Shown one piece after another: positions 1 to 8,576 of a stretch of DNA of 14,465 nucleotides. The stretch covers positions 1 through 14,465 of the forward strand of contig CAKAQP010000036.1 in assembly GCA_916720285.1 (NCBI GenBank), written 5' to 3'. The stretch comes from an uncultured Lachnoanaerobaculum sp. (GTDB lineage Bacteria; Bacillota; Clostridia; Lachnospirales; Lachnospiraceae). Within the stretch, counting starts at the first letter, position 1. Each line of letters begins with the position of its first letter. The position numbers and the translations under genes were made by a program. Below the pieces are notes generated by a model. It was not told the DNA's origin, did not search any database, and worked only from the letters and a program-made list of their open reading frames with translations.

Positions 1-18
1 AACTTCTCAAATAAAAAT

Positions 19-64
19 GAGATAAACTCCCACTCTTTAAAGCGAAAGTTTATCTCTTTTTTTT
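19..64. terminator. Bidirectional intrinsic terminator after the surface-protein gene
   Basis: A perfect 10-bp stem pairs 19-28 (GAGATAAACT) with 47-56 (AGTTTATCTC), and a smaller palindrome, CTTTAAAG at 35-42, sits in the loop. On the plus strand it is followed by eight T (57-64). On the minus strand it is followed by a run of five T (complement of 13-17). It lies directly downstream of the stop codon of the surface-protein gene at 74, so it can end that transcript and any convergent transcript entering from the left. Confidence 0.8.
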
Positions 65-73
65 ACACAAGAT

Positions 74-3000
74 TTACCTTGTTTCTTTTTTCTTTTTTAC
101 AATTACAATTGTTGCAATAAGTGAACTCATCAAGATAAACATATACTTACTGATATCCATAGTATCTGCTGTCTTTGGAACAGGTAGAGCTTCTCTTTGT
201 GCCGGGATCATAGGTACCTTCTCAGGTTCCTTGATTGTAGGGGTTATCTCCTGCTTTTCAACAGTTGTATTTATGGCATCCTTATTTGTAACTGTATTTA
301 CAGTTCTTGCCTTCACAAGTCTGTCAGATGATCCGCCACCTGAACCGCCTCTGCTGATATTTGAGGGTGTTGCTATAGACGGTGTTGCTATCGGTCTGAT
401 AGTAATATCCCTGTTTCTGTCATTAGGAATTAGTATCTGACTCGGTGTAGCTATTCTTGAAGGAGTCGGTGTTGTAGATGTACCCGGTGTTATTGTACTT
501 GGTGTTACAGGTGTAACAGGAGTTAACGGTCCCGGTATAATTACCTGGCTTGGGTCCTTTTGGTATATATAAGTAACCTCAGTTTGTCCTGTTGTGAATA
601 TTCCCGTAGCACGTCCTTGTACAAGGTACAAGTGATATCCTGATATATCTTTTTGTGTTGTTGAGTAAGGAAGTCCAAGACTTCTTGTTCCGTCCAGTAC
701 TTCATCACTCTCTATCGGTAACCCTGCAGTATTTACGTAATGGGCAATTACATCTCCTGCATCTTTTCTTCTGTAAACATAGGTTACAGTTTGGGTTCCG
801 CTTATAAATGTTCCGTTTGCATTTGCCGGTGTTATAATCAAGTCAAAATTGTCAAATGACTTTGCACTCGATGTATATGGCAATCCAAGTTTTTCACTAC
901 CGTCAAGTATTTCAGGTGTCTCAAGAGGTACATTTCCGTTTGCATCTATATGCTCAATAATAATATTTCCCGCATCCTGACGCTTATAGATATAGTCTAC
1001 CGTAATAGGCGCCACTGTAAACAATCCGTTTGCATTTGACGGCACTGTTATCAAATCATAATATTGAATAGTCTTTGGCGATGTAGTATAGGGCAGTCCT
1101 ACATTATCTGTTCCTGTAATTGTATCTGTGCTTTCAATATTGTTTCCATGATTGTCAAGGTAATTTATTGTCACTCCACCTGAAATTTTTCTCTTATATA
1201 GATAAGTTACAGACTGGGCTCCGCTTGCAAATGTTCCGTTTGCATTTGACGGTACTGTATCTACCTCAAAATCGGCATAGGACTCAGGATTTGTTGTATA
1301 TGGTAATCCAAGTTTCCTTGTACCGTCCATTACATTAGGTGCTGTCAAATCGCTTCCGTCATATACAGACTTATGATATACGGTTACATTTCCCGCATCA
1401 TCTCTTCTGTAAACATAGGTCACAGTCTGTGTACCTGTCACAAATGTTCCTGTTGCATTTGTAGGCACTGTTACAAGTATAAAATTCGGTATATTCTTTG
1501 CTGTTGTTGTATATGGTAATCCCAGCTTTCCGGCTCCCGATAAAATATCGGAATTATCAATCTCATTACCTGCATCATCTACATATCTGACTGTTACATC
1601 TCCTGCATCATCTCTTCTATACTCATATGTAACAGTACGCACTCCGCTTGCAGGATATACTCCTGTGTGATCTGTAGGTGTTGCATTTACAACCGTATAA
1701 TTTGCTATAGTTACCGGTGCGGTAGTATAAGTAAGTCCTGACTTTCCTGCTCCCGGTAAGTTTTCATCTGCTGAAAGTGATGTGGTGGTTCCCTGCTCAT
1801 AGTGATGTACAAGTACATCTCCTGCATCATTTCTTGTGTAATAATATGTAACGACAGTGTTTCCGCTTGCAGGATATACTCCTGTATGGTTTGCCGGTGT
1901 TGCGTTTACAACTGTAAAGTTTGCAAGATTTGCCGCAACTGTAGTATAGGTAAGTCCTGACTTTCCTACACCGCTTAAAGTCTCATCAGGTGCAACCGCA
2001 TTTGTAGTTCCGTTCTCATAGTGATGTACTATTACATTTCCGACATCATTTCTCTTATACTCGTAGGTTACTGTTTGTGTTCCTGTTGTATATACACCGT
2101 TTTTATTTGCAGGCTGTGCCACCAAAGTAAAATCAGGTATATTATGCTCACTTGTAGTATATGTCAAACCAAGCTTTCCTGCTCCAAGAAGAGTCATATC
2201 CGGTACCAACTGATTTGTAGTTCCCTGCTCATAATGATGCACTATTACATTTCCACCGTCATCTCTCTTATATTCATAAGTAACAACTTTGGTAGTACCG
2301 GCTGCAGGATATGTTCCGGTATGGTCTGTAGGTGTTGCATTAACTACAGTATAATTTGCTATAATCTCAGGGGTCGTAGTATAAGTAAGCCCCGACTTTC
2401 CTGCACCGCTCAATGTATTCGGTGCATGAAGCTGTGTTCCGCTACCCTGCTCAACATATTTTACTATTACATCTCCCACATCTTTTCTCTTATACTCATA
2501 AGTTACTACCTTTGTAGTTCCATGCGCAGGATATGTACCTGTATGGTCTGTAGGTGTAGGATTGACAACTTCATAGTCTGTTATTGTAGCCGGAGTTGTA
2601 TTATAAGTTGCTCCAGCCATTCCTACTCCGCTCAGATTTTCATCTGCCGCAAGTGAGTTGCCGGTTCCCTGCTCATAGTGATGTACTACAACATCTCCCA
2701 TGTCTTTTTTCTTATATACAAGTATTACAACATTCTCACCCGGAGATAATGTACCTGTGAGAGGCTTTGATGTGGCATGTAATTCTACATACTCATAATT
2801 TCCTGTATTTGAAGGATCTGCCGGCACAATCACATTATATGTAGCCATAAATGTATGTGTAGTAACGACATCCGCTACTGCAGTACCTGCATTATCTGTC
2901 AAAGGAGCTCCTGTCTGATCCTGATACTTTACTCTAAGTGTTGAATCTACGGCCTTTAATGCCGCATTTGCGGTTCTGTTATTTGCTTCAGGTGTAAGAT

Positions 3001-6000
3001 TTACGGTATACTTAAATACATTTCCACCTCCAAATGTCTCATCAGTGAAATCATTTCCTATTACTGTAGATGATGACGGCACTGCCACATTTGATAATGT
3101 ATCGCCTGTAGAAGGTGTAATTCTTATTGTATAGTTTCCTCTTGCACTGATATTATCAAACGAATAATTTCCGTCTGTATCCGTATTTGCAATAGCGAGT
3201 ACATTTCCTCCTGCATCATAGAGTTTTATCTCCCTTGATGCCGCAACTATATCTCCGTCAGCTGTATTATATGTTCCGTTTGACGGATTCATATCATAAT
3301 AAACTTTTCCCTTAATACTGTATTTTGCAGGGACTATAGTATTTGCTACAGCCTCAAATGCTCCGCCGGTATTATTTCCCGGGAATCCGGCAAATGAGTT
3401 GTTTGCCTTATCTGCCTGTGTCAAATCAGTACTGTCAGGTACTTTAACCTTAAAATGTAATGTATCTGTTTGACCGCTTGCCAAAGTGTATCCCGGTCTC
3501 ATTGTGATCTTAATCATCTTTACCTGCGACCAATCTGCTACCGTACTCACCCAGTTTGCAGCATAGTTTGCAGATATATTTCCATTTACAGGCGTATCAG
3601 TGCTGTATTGATAAATATAATTCGGATTCGCATCCAACGGTCCTGTCATCTTTACGCTGAATGTAGAACCTCTGTTCTCATATGTAACACCGTCACTGTT
3701 CGGCGCTATAGCCTTATCACCCGGATATGGCAATATGTCAAGGAATGTAAACCCACCCTCGGCTCTTTGAGAGTTATTGTAAATATTAAGCTGATAATCA
3801 ACTTCCTGATTTGAATCAGCTGTTGTAACAGATGAATACAAAGTCGCATCCGCTCTCTTTGATCTCTTGGTTAAAATAAGCTCACGTGGAGGGGAGTACT
3901 TAAATTTTGTTGCCATGTAGGCAAATCTCTCTGTAGTATTTCCGTCATTGTCAACATCCAGACGGTCAATATCCTTACCTGTAACAGGGTGATTTGTAGC
4001 TGTTTCATTATTACTCCAGTTTACTATACTTGAGATAGTATGATCTCCGCCATCAAGGTTCCTTGTTACGGTAAAATCTGTACTAAATTCCAATCTGGAA
4101 ATTGCGCTTGAATCTGTATAGTTCGGTAGCTTCAATCCGCTTATACTATGTACATAGGCAGTCTTGCCTGTACCTTTGTAGTTTTGAATGGTTGTATATG
4201 TATCCGGTAATGTTGTTGAACTCACTACCCATCCGCTTGGAGCGTCTCCACCCCATGTATAATATGAATAGCTTGAACTGTTATACTTAAGTCCCGGATC
4301 TGCCAAAACAGTATATGTCAAATTTTCAAGATCCCACTTACTGCCCAAATTTCCTATATAATCAAGCGTACTGTAGTGGCGTACATTTTGATTAATATAG
4401 TTTAAACCTGCATCCCTCGGTGCATTTTCAGGATAATCGGCTCTTCTTAGGCTTGCCCATTCCTTTGACCATATTGTTCTTACATCATTTTCGGTTTTAG
4501 TACTTGTTCCGTTATCGCCTATACCGCTTGAATTATTTTTTGTTATAGTAGTTCCTGTAGACGGCATTGTACTCAATGTGTTTTTAACGGTATTATATGA
4601 ATTCTCCGTTAACTTGAATGAATATTTTATAGATACACCTTCACCATAACTTGGCCAGGGAGTTGTGGTTGTCGGAGCCATAAATTTTATCGGTGTATCA
4701 AAAACAAATTCAAGTTTTGTATAATGCTTTGGAGTCAGCAATGTTATTTCTGTTTCTGTCGAAGTAATGGCAACATTAGTTGCAATCACTTCCGTTGTTC
4801 CTCCGGGCAATGTACCTATAAGCTTGTTATGCTGCATATTTGCAATTTGTGTTGCATCAAATACAGGTAAATTTTCTTCAGCTCCGGCCGCATTTTTTAC
4901 CCTAATATTTCTACCGTCATGACGTATTGCATACTTAACAAGTTCCAGACCTTCAACAGGCTCGTCAACTATTTTATCAACAGTATGATTGTATGCTCCG
5001 TATGTTACAAGCTGATTCGGATTACCCCCTGAATACTCCCATCCTGTTGAAAGATAGTATGAATGCAAGCTTTCTTCTCTTGTACTTAAGATATGATTTT
5101 CATATCCTCTCTTATAAAATACAAACCCGTCATCTCTTGGTGGTGTTCCCGGATATGAATAATAGCTTCCTATAATCTTAGATTTTATAAGCGAAGCCGG
5201 ATCAAGCGAGCCGTCATCATTTACAAACTGCCAGCTAACCGGAAACTCAACATTTACAGGTGTTGAGCTGTTTGGACCAACCGGCTGATTATTATATTTC
5301 ATAGTAAAACTACTGTAATCATAGGATGATGTAACCAACACATCTTTAGTAATAGTTTTATTTGTAGAATTATACGTCCACTTTTCATTTCCGGATATAG
5401 ACGTATCCCAAATAGTATTTGCCGGTAATTGAACTGTAATTCTGGTTTTTCTTCTATCATAACCCGTTGATTTTGTATCACCACCAAGAGTAGTTCCGGG
5501 CGCAGGCCAATCCACTCTGTTTGCATCAACTCTAAAATATGATGGAGTATTATTTGAAAGCATTGTATTAGATTGCAAATCTGATGATCCCTGTAGATAT
5601 CCAAAACTTCTTGTATCATTTATTGGACGTTTAGTACCAATAGGGTAAGTATATGCTACAAAGTTATTATGTGTAGTCGCCAGTAAGGTACCATCCGCCT
5701 TGTAAAATTCTATAGGTATATTGTATGTCTCTCCATTAACTAAACCGTTTGCTTTTAAAGTTGCCTTAAACGGTATAGTAATCATCGCAGATCCGGCATT
5801 AATATATTTAATTTTCATTATATAATAATCGCCCTGCTGAGTTACGCTTTTTGCATCGCCTCCTGTAGGCATGTTTATATAATCTGATATATCACTTGTT
5901 GACGGCCAAGCAAATATAGATTTATCCAAATATATAAGCGAATATGCACCGGGGTAGCTTGTGCTAACCGATGATACCACCGTATTTGCATAAAAAGGCA

Positions 6001-6196
6001 CCTGTTCTCCGACATAGTACTTTGTAGTTGGTGTAGCTATGCTGGTATCATAAGTGACATTTGTTGTTATATCCGGATTATTTTTCACCGGTGGTGGTGT
6101 CGCAGCAGCCCAAGCTGCCAGACATTGTGTAAATGTGCCTATGATCATATTAATGATCAACAAAAAAGCATAAATCTTTTTCTTTGAGTTTTTCAT
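74..6196 (-). CDS. Giant MucBP-repeat cell-wall-anchored surface protein (adhesin)
   Basis: This is probably an exported adhesin that binds mucus glycoproteins. The ATG at 6196 is preferred over the upstream in-frame TTG at 6202, because AAAGGA lies 10 bases before the ATG but only 4 before the TTG; this gives 2040 residues. In order it shows a signal peptide (Lys-rich start, hydrophobic core, Ala-rich cleavage area near residue 31) and a large Thr/Ser/Asn-rich ectodomain of about 900 residues with no motif I can name firmly. It includes a DUF11-like stretch near 790-950. Then come an SdrD_B-like domain (about 960-1083, starting IKGKVYYD), one divergent MucBP unit and ten clear MucBP units (to about residue 1882), and a Pro/Thr-rich spacer with repeated ATPS motifs. 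The C-terminus has VPKTAD, a hydrophobic segment and a KKKKETR tail, the layout of a sortase substrate, although the usual Gly of LPXTG is Ala (GCA codon). No sortase gene is in the window. MucBP and anchor calls are strong; the exact ligand is unknown. Confidence 0.9.
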   Translation of the reverse strand: MKNSKKKIYAFLLIINMIIGTFTQCLAAWAAATPPPVKNNPDITTNVTYDTSIATPTTKYYVGEQVPFYANTVVSSVSTSYPGAYSLIYLDKSIFAWPSTSDISDYINMPTGGDAKSVTQQGDYYIMKIKYINAGSAMITIPFKATLKANGLVNGETYNIPIEFYKADGTLLATTHNNFVAYTYPIGTKRPINDTRSFGYLQGSSDLQSNTMLSNNTPSYFRVDANRVDWPAPGTTLGGDTKSTGYDRRKTRITVQLPANTIWDTSISGNEKWTYNSTNKTITKDVLVTSSYDYSSFTMKYNNQPVGPNSSTPVNVEFPVSWQFVNDDGSLDPASLIKSKIIGSYYSYPGTPPRDDGFVFYKRGYENHILSTREESLHSYYLSTGWEYSGGNPNQLVTYGAYNHTVDKIVDEPVEGLELVKYAIRHDGRNIRVKNAAGAEENLPVFDATQIANMQHNKLIGTLPGGTTEVIATNVAITSTETEITLLTPKHYTKLEFVFDTPIKFMAPTTTTPWPSYGEGVSIKYSFKLTENSYNTVKNTLSTMPSTGTTITKNNSSGIGDNGTSTKTENDVRTIWSKEWASLRRADYPENAPRDAGLNYINQNVRHYSTLDYIGNLGSKWDLENLTYTVLADPGLKYNSSSYSYYTWGGDAPSGWVVSSTTLPDTYTTIQNYKGTGKTAYVHSISGLKLPNYTDSSAISRLEFSTDFTVTRNLDGGDHTISSIVNWSNNETATNHPVTGKDIDRLDVDNDGNTTERFAYMATKFKYSPPRELILTKRSKRADATLYSSVTTADSNQEVDYQLNIYNNSQRAEGGFTFLDILPYPGDKAIAPNSDGVTYENRGSTFSVKMTGPLDANPNYIYQYSTDTPVNGNISANYAANWVSTVADWSQVKMIKITMRPGYTLASGQTDTLHFKVKVPDSTDLTQADKANNSFAGFPGNNTGGAFEAVANTIVPAKYSIKGKVYYDMNPSNGTYNTADGDIVAASREIKLYDAGGNVLAIANTDTDGNYSFDNISARGNYTIRITPSTGDTLSNVAVPSSSTVIGNDFTDETFGGGNVFKYTVNLTPEANNRTANAALKAVDSTLRVKYQDQTGAPLTDNAGTAVADVVTTHTFMATYNVIVPADPSNTGNYEYVELHATSKPLTGTLSPGENVVILVYKKKDMGDVVVHHYEQGTGNSLAADENLSGVGMAGATYNTTPATITDYEVVNPTPTDHTGTYPAHGTTKVVTYEYKRKDVGDVIVKYVEQGSGTQLHAPNTLSGAGKSGLTYTTTPEIIANYTVVNATPTDHTGTYPAAGTTKVVTYEYKRDDGGNVIVHHYEQGTTNQLVPDMTLLGAGKLGLTYTTSEHNIPDFTLVAQPANKNGVYTTGTQTVTYEYKRNDVGNVIVHHYENGTTNAVAPDETLSGVGKSGLTYTTVAANLANFTVVNATPANHTGVYPASGNTVVTYYYTRNDAGDVLVHHYEQGTTTSLSADENLPGAGKSGLTYTTAPVTIANYTVVNATPTDHTGVYPASGVRTVTYEYRRDDAGDVTVRYVDDAGNEIDNSDILSGAGKLGLPYTTTAKNIPNFILVTVPTNATGTFVTGTQTVTYVYRRDDAGNVTVYHKSVYDGSDLTAPNVMDGTRKLGLPYTTNPESYADFEVDTVPSNANGTFASGAQSVTYLYKRKISGGVTINYLDNHGNNIESTDTITGTDNVGLPYTTSPKTIQYYDLITVPSNANGLFTVAPITVDYIYKRQDAGNIIIEHIDANGNVPLETPEILDGSEKLGLPYTSSAKSFDNFDLIITPANANGTFISGTQTVTYVYRRKDAGDVIAHYVNTAGLPIESDEVLDGTRSLGLPYSTTQKDISGYHLYLVQGRATGIFTTGQTEVTYIYQKDPSQVIIPGPLTPVTPVTPSTITPGTSTTPTPSRIATPSQILIPNDRNRDITIRPIATPSIATPSNISRGGSGGGSSDRLVKARTVNTVTNKDAINTTVEKQEITPTIKEPEKVPMIPAQREALPVPKTADTMDISKYMFILMSSLIATIVIVKKKKETR
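551..2701 (-). repeat. Ten tandem MucBP repeats (210-222 bp each) within the surface-protein gene
   Basis: The ten units read on the minus strand are 2701-2480, 2479-2258, 2257-2045, 2044-1826, 1825-1607, 1606-1397, 1396-1184, 1183-974, 973-761 and 760-551, encoding 70-74 residues each. A more divergent unit of 82 residues precedes them (2947-2702). The first five share HHYEQGT, SGLTYTT and DHTGxYPAxG motifs, with some substitutions. The last five share GLPYTT (PYST in the tenth) and mostly NANGTF and TVTYVYRR. Unit 3 (2257-2045) starts like the first class and ends like the second. These are protein-coding repeats that probably change number by recombination. Confidence 0.9.
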
Positions 6197-6228
6197 ATGC
6201 AATTTTTCCTTTCACTCTATTTGAGTTC

Positions 6229-6257
6229 ATAATAGCACATTTACAAAATATTTTAAA
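6229..6257 (-). promoter_or_regulatory. Candidate promoter of the surface-protein gene
   Basis: On the minus strand a -10 hexamer TATTAT (6234-6229) is preceded by TG one base upstream, an extended -10. A weak -35, TTTAAA (6257-6252), lies 17 bases further up. The rest of the 157-base gap between the helicase stop and this gene is very AT-rich. It contains a small palindrome (TACTAA/TTAGTA, 6298-6310) but no convincing terminator, so some readthrough from the helicase operon is possible. Confidence 0.5.
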
Positions 6258-6353
6258 TAAGTTTTAATAAATAAACAGAATTTTTAACGACATTCCATAC
6301 TAAATTAGTAAACTTTCCGAATTAACTTTCATAAAATCAAACCGTTTTCTTTT

Positions 6354-8576
6354 TCAGATTACTTTATCCTTCCAACCGATTACACGCTCTCTCATTCCGT
6401 CTATATCCAATACTCCATAGGCAAAACCCTTTCTTACAAGCTCTTCCGGAATAAATTCATCATATTTTTCAAATACAGGTACTTCCTTATCATAAACCAA
6501 AGACATGGGGTCTATTTCATCGGCTGCTTTTTCACTTACTGTCTTATAGAATTCTTTTTCACCTACATTCATAGTAAATTGTATAAAATACGGTCTTGAA
6601 GGATTTAAACCTTTAAGACCAAGTTCTTTTGCACAATGTACCTTTAAAAATCTCTCAAGTGCCAAAAATGCATAGCTTCCAAGCCATGGAAATAAAGCCC
6701 ACATATTCCCACCAAGATGTATAAGAGGCTTATTTAACAACTCAGCCTTTTTAAAGCAATCTCTGGCTTGTGCCAGTCTTCCTCTACCATGACTCATCAA
6801 GTACATATATATATCTGATGAGCTGAGTACGTCTTTCATTTTCTCCAGTACGTGGGTATGTACATCTCCCGGCACGTCTCCAAAATAAGCCGGAATATTT
6901 CCCTTTACCAAGCTTACATATATAGCTCTTCTTTTATGATCTACTTCCTCTACAATCCACACTCTGCCTGCAATTGCAACCTTACCTCCTCTTTCCGGCG
7001 GTCTCACAATAGTTCCAAGTTCTTGTGACTCTGTTCGTACGGAATATTCTATGTTCTCCTGAAAAACAGCATAAAATTTATAGTTATTTACCACTCTTTC
7101 ACCCGAAATCCCCACTATAAGTCCACCGTTTTCGGTCCTGTTTATATGATCCGTTTTAAGTAAATGAAGCAATAAAAGCCTAAAATCATCCTGACTTATT
7201 CTTCTAAAAGCGGAAAGGGTAAGAACTCTTGATGCCAACTCGGCAGGTGTCATTTCTCCCATTGAAGCCAATGTGCTCATTGTTTGATGGTAGAGCAAAC
7301 TGTATGGAAGCCTGTCAAGTCTTGGCGGTTCAACAAATTTTTCTTCAATATAGAGCTGTACCAAAGCTATTCCCTGTATAAGGTACCATGGTATCATTTC
7401 AGGCATCATTGCCCTCGGCTCAGGATGATCTTCTCTCATCACAAACCACATTTCCGAAGGTGCCCCTCTCCTTCCGGTTCTTCCCAGTCTTTGTAAAAAT
7501 CCTGATACAGTAAAAGGAGCATCTATTTGAAATGCTCTCTCAAGTCTTCCGATATCAATTCCCAATTCAAGTGTCGCAGTAGCACATATCGATATCAAAG
7601 AATCATCATCCTTCATCTCCTCTTCCGCACTCTCTCTATATGATGCGGAGAGATTGCCGTGATGTATTAAAAACCTGTCGGATTCATGATTTGCTTCACA
7701 GTATTGTCTAAGCTGTTGGCATACAATCTCACATTCTTCTCTTGAGTTTGTAAATACGAGGCACTTTTTTGCCTTTGTATGTTCAAATATATATGCAAGT
7801 CCCGGATTTGCACCTTTCGGTGCGTATCCGGTATTTATCTCCTTTGCTGTATCCTCATAACAGGCAGCTTGCGGCTCTGTATTGAAGAAATGTTCCATTG
7901 ATAATCTCCAGGTTTCCTTGCCTCTGTCAAACTCAGGTATCAATGTTTTTCTCTTGCTTCCGGATGAAAGAAAATCACCTGCGATCCTCGGATTTCCTAT
8001 AGTAGCGGAAAGCCCCACTCTTCTCGGATTACATCCTGCCATCTTACAAAGCCTTTCTATAAGGCAAAATGTCTGTAAACCTCTGTCGGCTCTAAGTAAA
8101 GAATGTATCTCATCAATTACTATAAATCTCAGATCATGAAAAAGAGATGATATTTCCATATGCTTATTTATCATCAATGATTCCAATGACTCAGGTGTTA
8201 TCTGTAAAATACCCGAAGGCTTTTTTAACAGTTTTCTCTTACCTGTCCGAGTCACATCCCCATGCCATCTTGTCACTTTGATATTTGCTTCTTCACATAT
8301 AAAATTTAACCTTGAAAACTGGTCATTTATAAGAGCTTTTAGTGGTGCTATATAAAGTACTCCCACACTGCTTGAAGTATTTTCCTCAAGCAAAGTCAAT
8401 ATCGGAAAGAATGCCGCCTCTGTTTTTCCCGAAGCTGTAGATGCTGTTAAGAGCAGATTTTCATCAGTATTAAATAAAACATCTGCGGCAGCATTTTGCA
8501 CACCTCTAAGCATCTGCCATCCCGAATTATAAATATATTCCCTTATAAAAGAGGCATATCTTTCATACGTGTTCAT
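6354..8576 (-). CDS. Lhr/BrxHI-like superfamily 2 DEAD/DEAH-box helicase
   Basis: This is an ATP-driven nucleic-acid helicase of 740 residues. The motifs are intact: Walker A TASGKT (47-52), motif Ia YIAPLKAL (75-82), motif Ib ITPESLESL (126-134), DEIH (155-158), SATIGN (190-195), motif IV LVFTNSRE (273-280), motif V ATLELGIDIG (334-343) and motif VI QRLGRTGRRG (362-371). The SATIGNP, AFQIDAPFTVSGFLQR and LGRTGRRG signatures, and the C-terminal half with a winged-helix-like region and a beta-rich segment around 505-560, match Lhr-type helicases and the BrxHI helicase of BREX type 2. It is shorter than full-length Lhr. The start ATG shares an ATGA overlap with the stop codon of the BrxD-like gene and has GGAG 8 bases upstream, so translation is probably coupled. 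Activity is expected because no catalytic residue is missing. A role in phage defence is inference from its partner genes. Confidence 0.88.
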   Translation of the reverse strand: MNTYERYASFIREYIYNSGWQMLRGVQNAAADVLFNTDENLLLTASTASGKTEAAFFPILTLLEENTSSSVGVLYIAPLKALINDQFSRLNFICEEANIKVTRWHGDVTRTGKRKLLKKPSGILQITPESLESLMINKHMEISSLFHDLRFIVIDEIHSLLRADRGLQTFCLIERLCKMAGCNPRRVGLSATIGNPRIAGDFLSSGSKRKTLIPEFDRGKETWRLSMEHFFNTEPQAACYEDTAKEINTGYAPKGANPGLAYIFEHTKAKKCLVFTNSREECEIVCQQLRQYCEANHESDRFLIHHGNLSASYRESAEEEMKDDDSLISICATATLELGIDIGRLERAFQIDAPFTVSGFLQRLGRTGRRGAPSEMWFVMREDHPEPRAMMPEMIPWYLIQGIALVQLYIEEKFVEPPRLDRLPYSLLYHQTMSTLASMGEMTPAELASRVLTLSAFRRISQDDFRLLLLHLLKTDHINRTENGGLIVGISGERVVNNYKFYAVFQENIEYSVRTESQELGTIVRPPERGGKVAIAGRVWIVEEVDHKRRAIYVSLVKGNIPAYFGDVPGDVHTHVLEKMKDVLSSSDIYMYLMSHGRGRLAQARDCFKKAELLNKPLIHLGGNMWALFPWLGSYAFLALERFLKVHCAKELGLKGLNPSRPYFIQFTMNVGEKEFYKTVSEKAADEIDPMSLVYDKEVPVFEKYDEFIPEELVRKGFAYGVLDIDGMRERVIGWKDKVI

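Noticed and set aside
2021..2656. A 211-codon plus-strand open frame antisense to the MucBP array, and other plus-strand frames such as 231-440, 3470-3814 and 10335-10613
   Set aside because: All lie opposite strongly coding minus-strand genes, have Cys/Ile/Ser-rich low-complexity translations with no recognisable domain, and have no convincing ribosome binding site.
551..2701. Regular spacing of repeated blocks resembling a CRISPR-like or satellite array
   Set aside because: The period of 210-222 bp, the open reading frame throughout and protein-level conservation show coding MucBP repeats, not short direct repeats with spacers.
6298..6310. Palindrome TACTAA-A-TTAGTA downstream of the helicase gene as a terminator
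   Set aside because: The stem is only 6 AT-rich base pairs and no T-tract follows directly on the minus strand.
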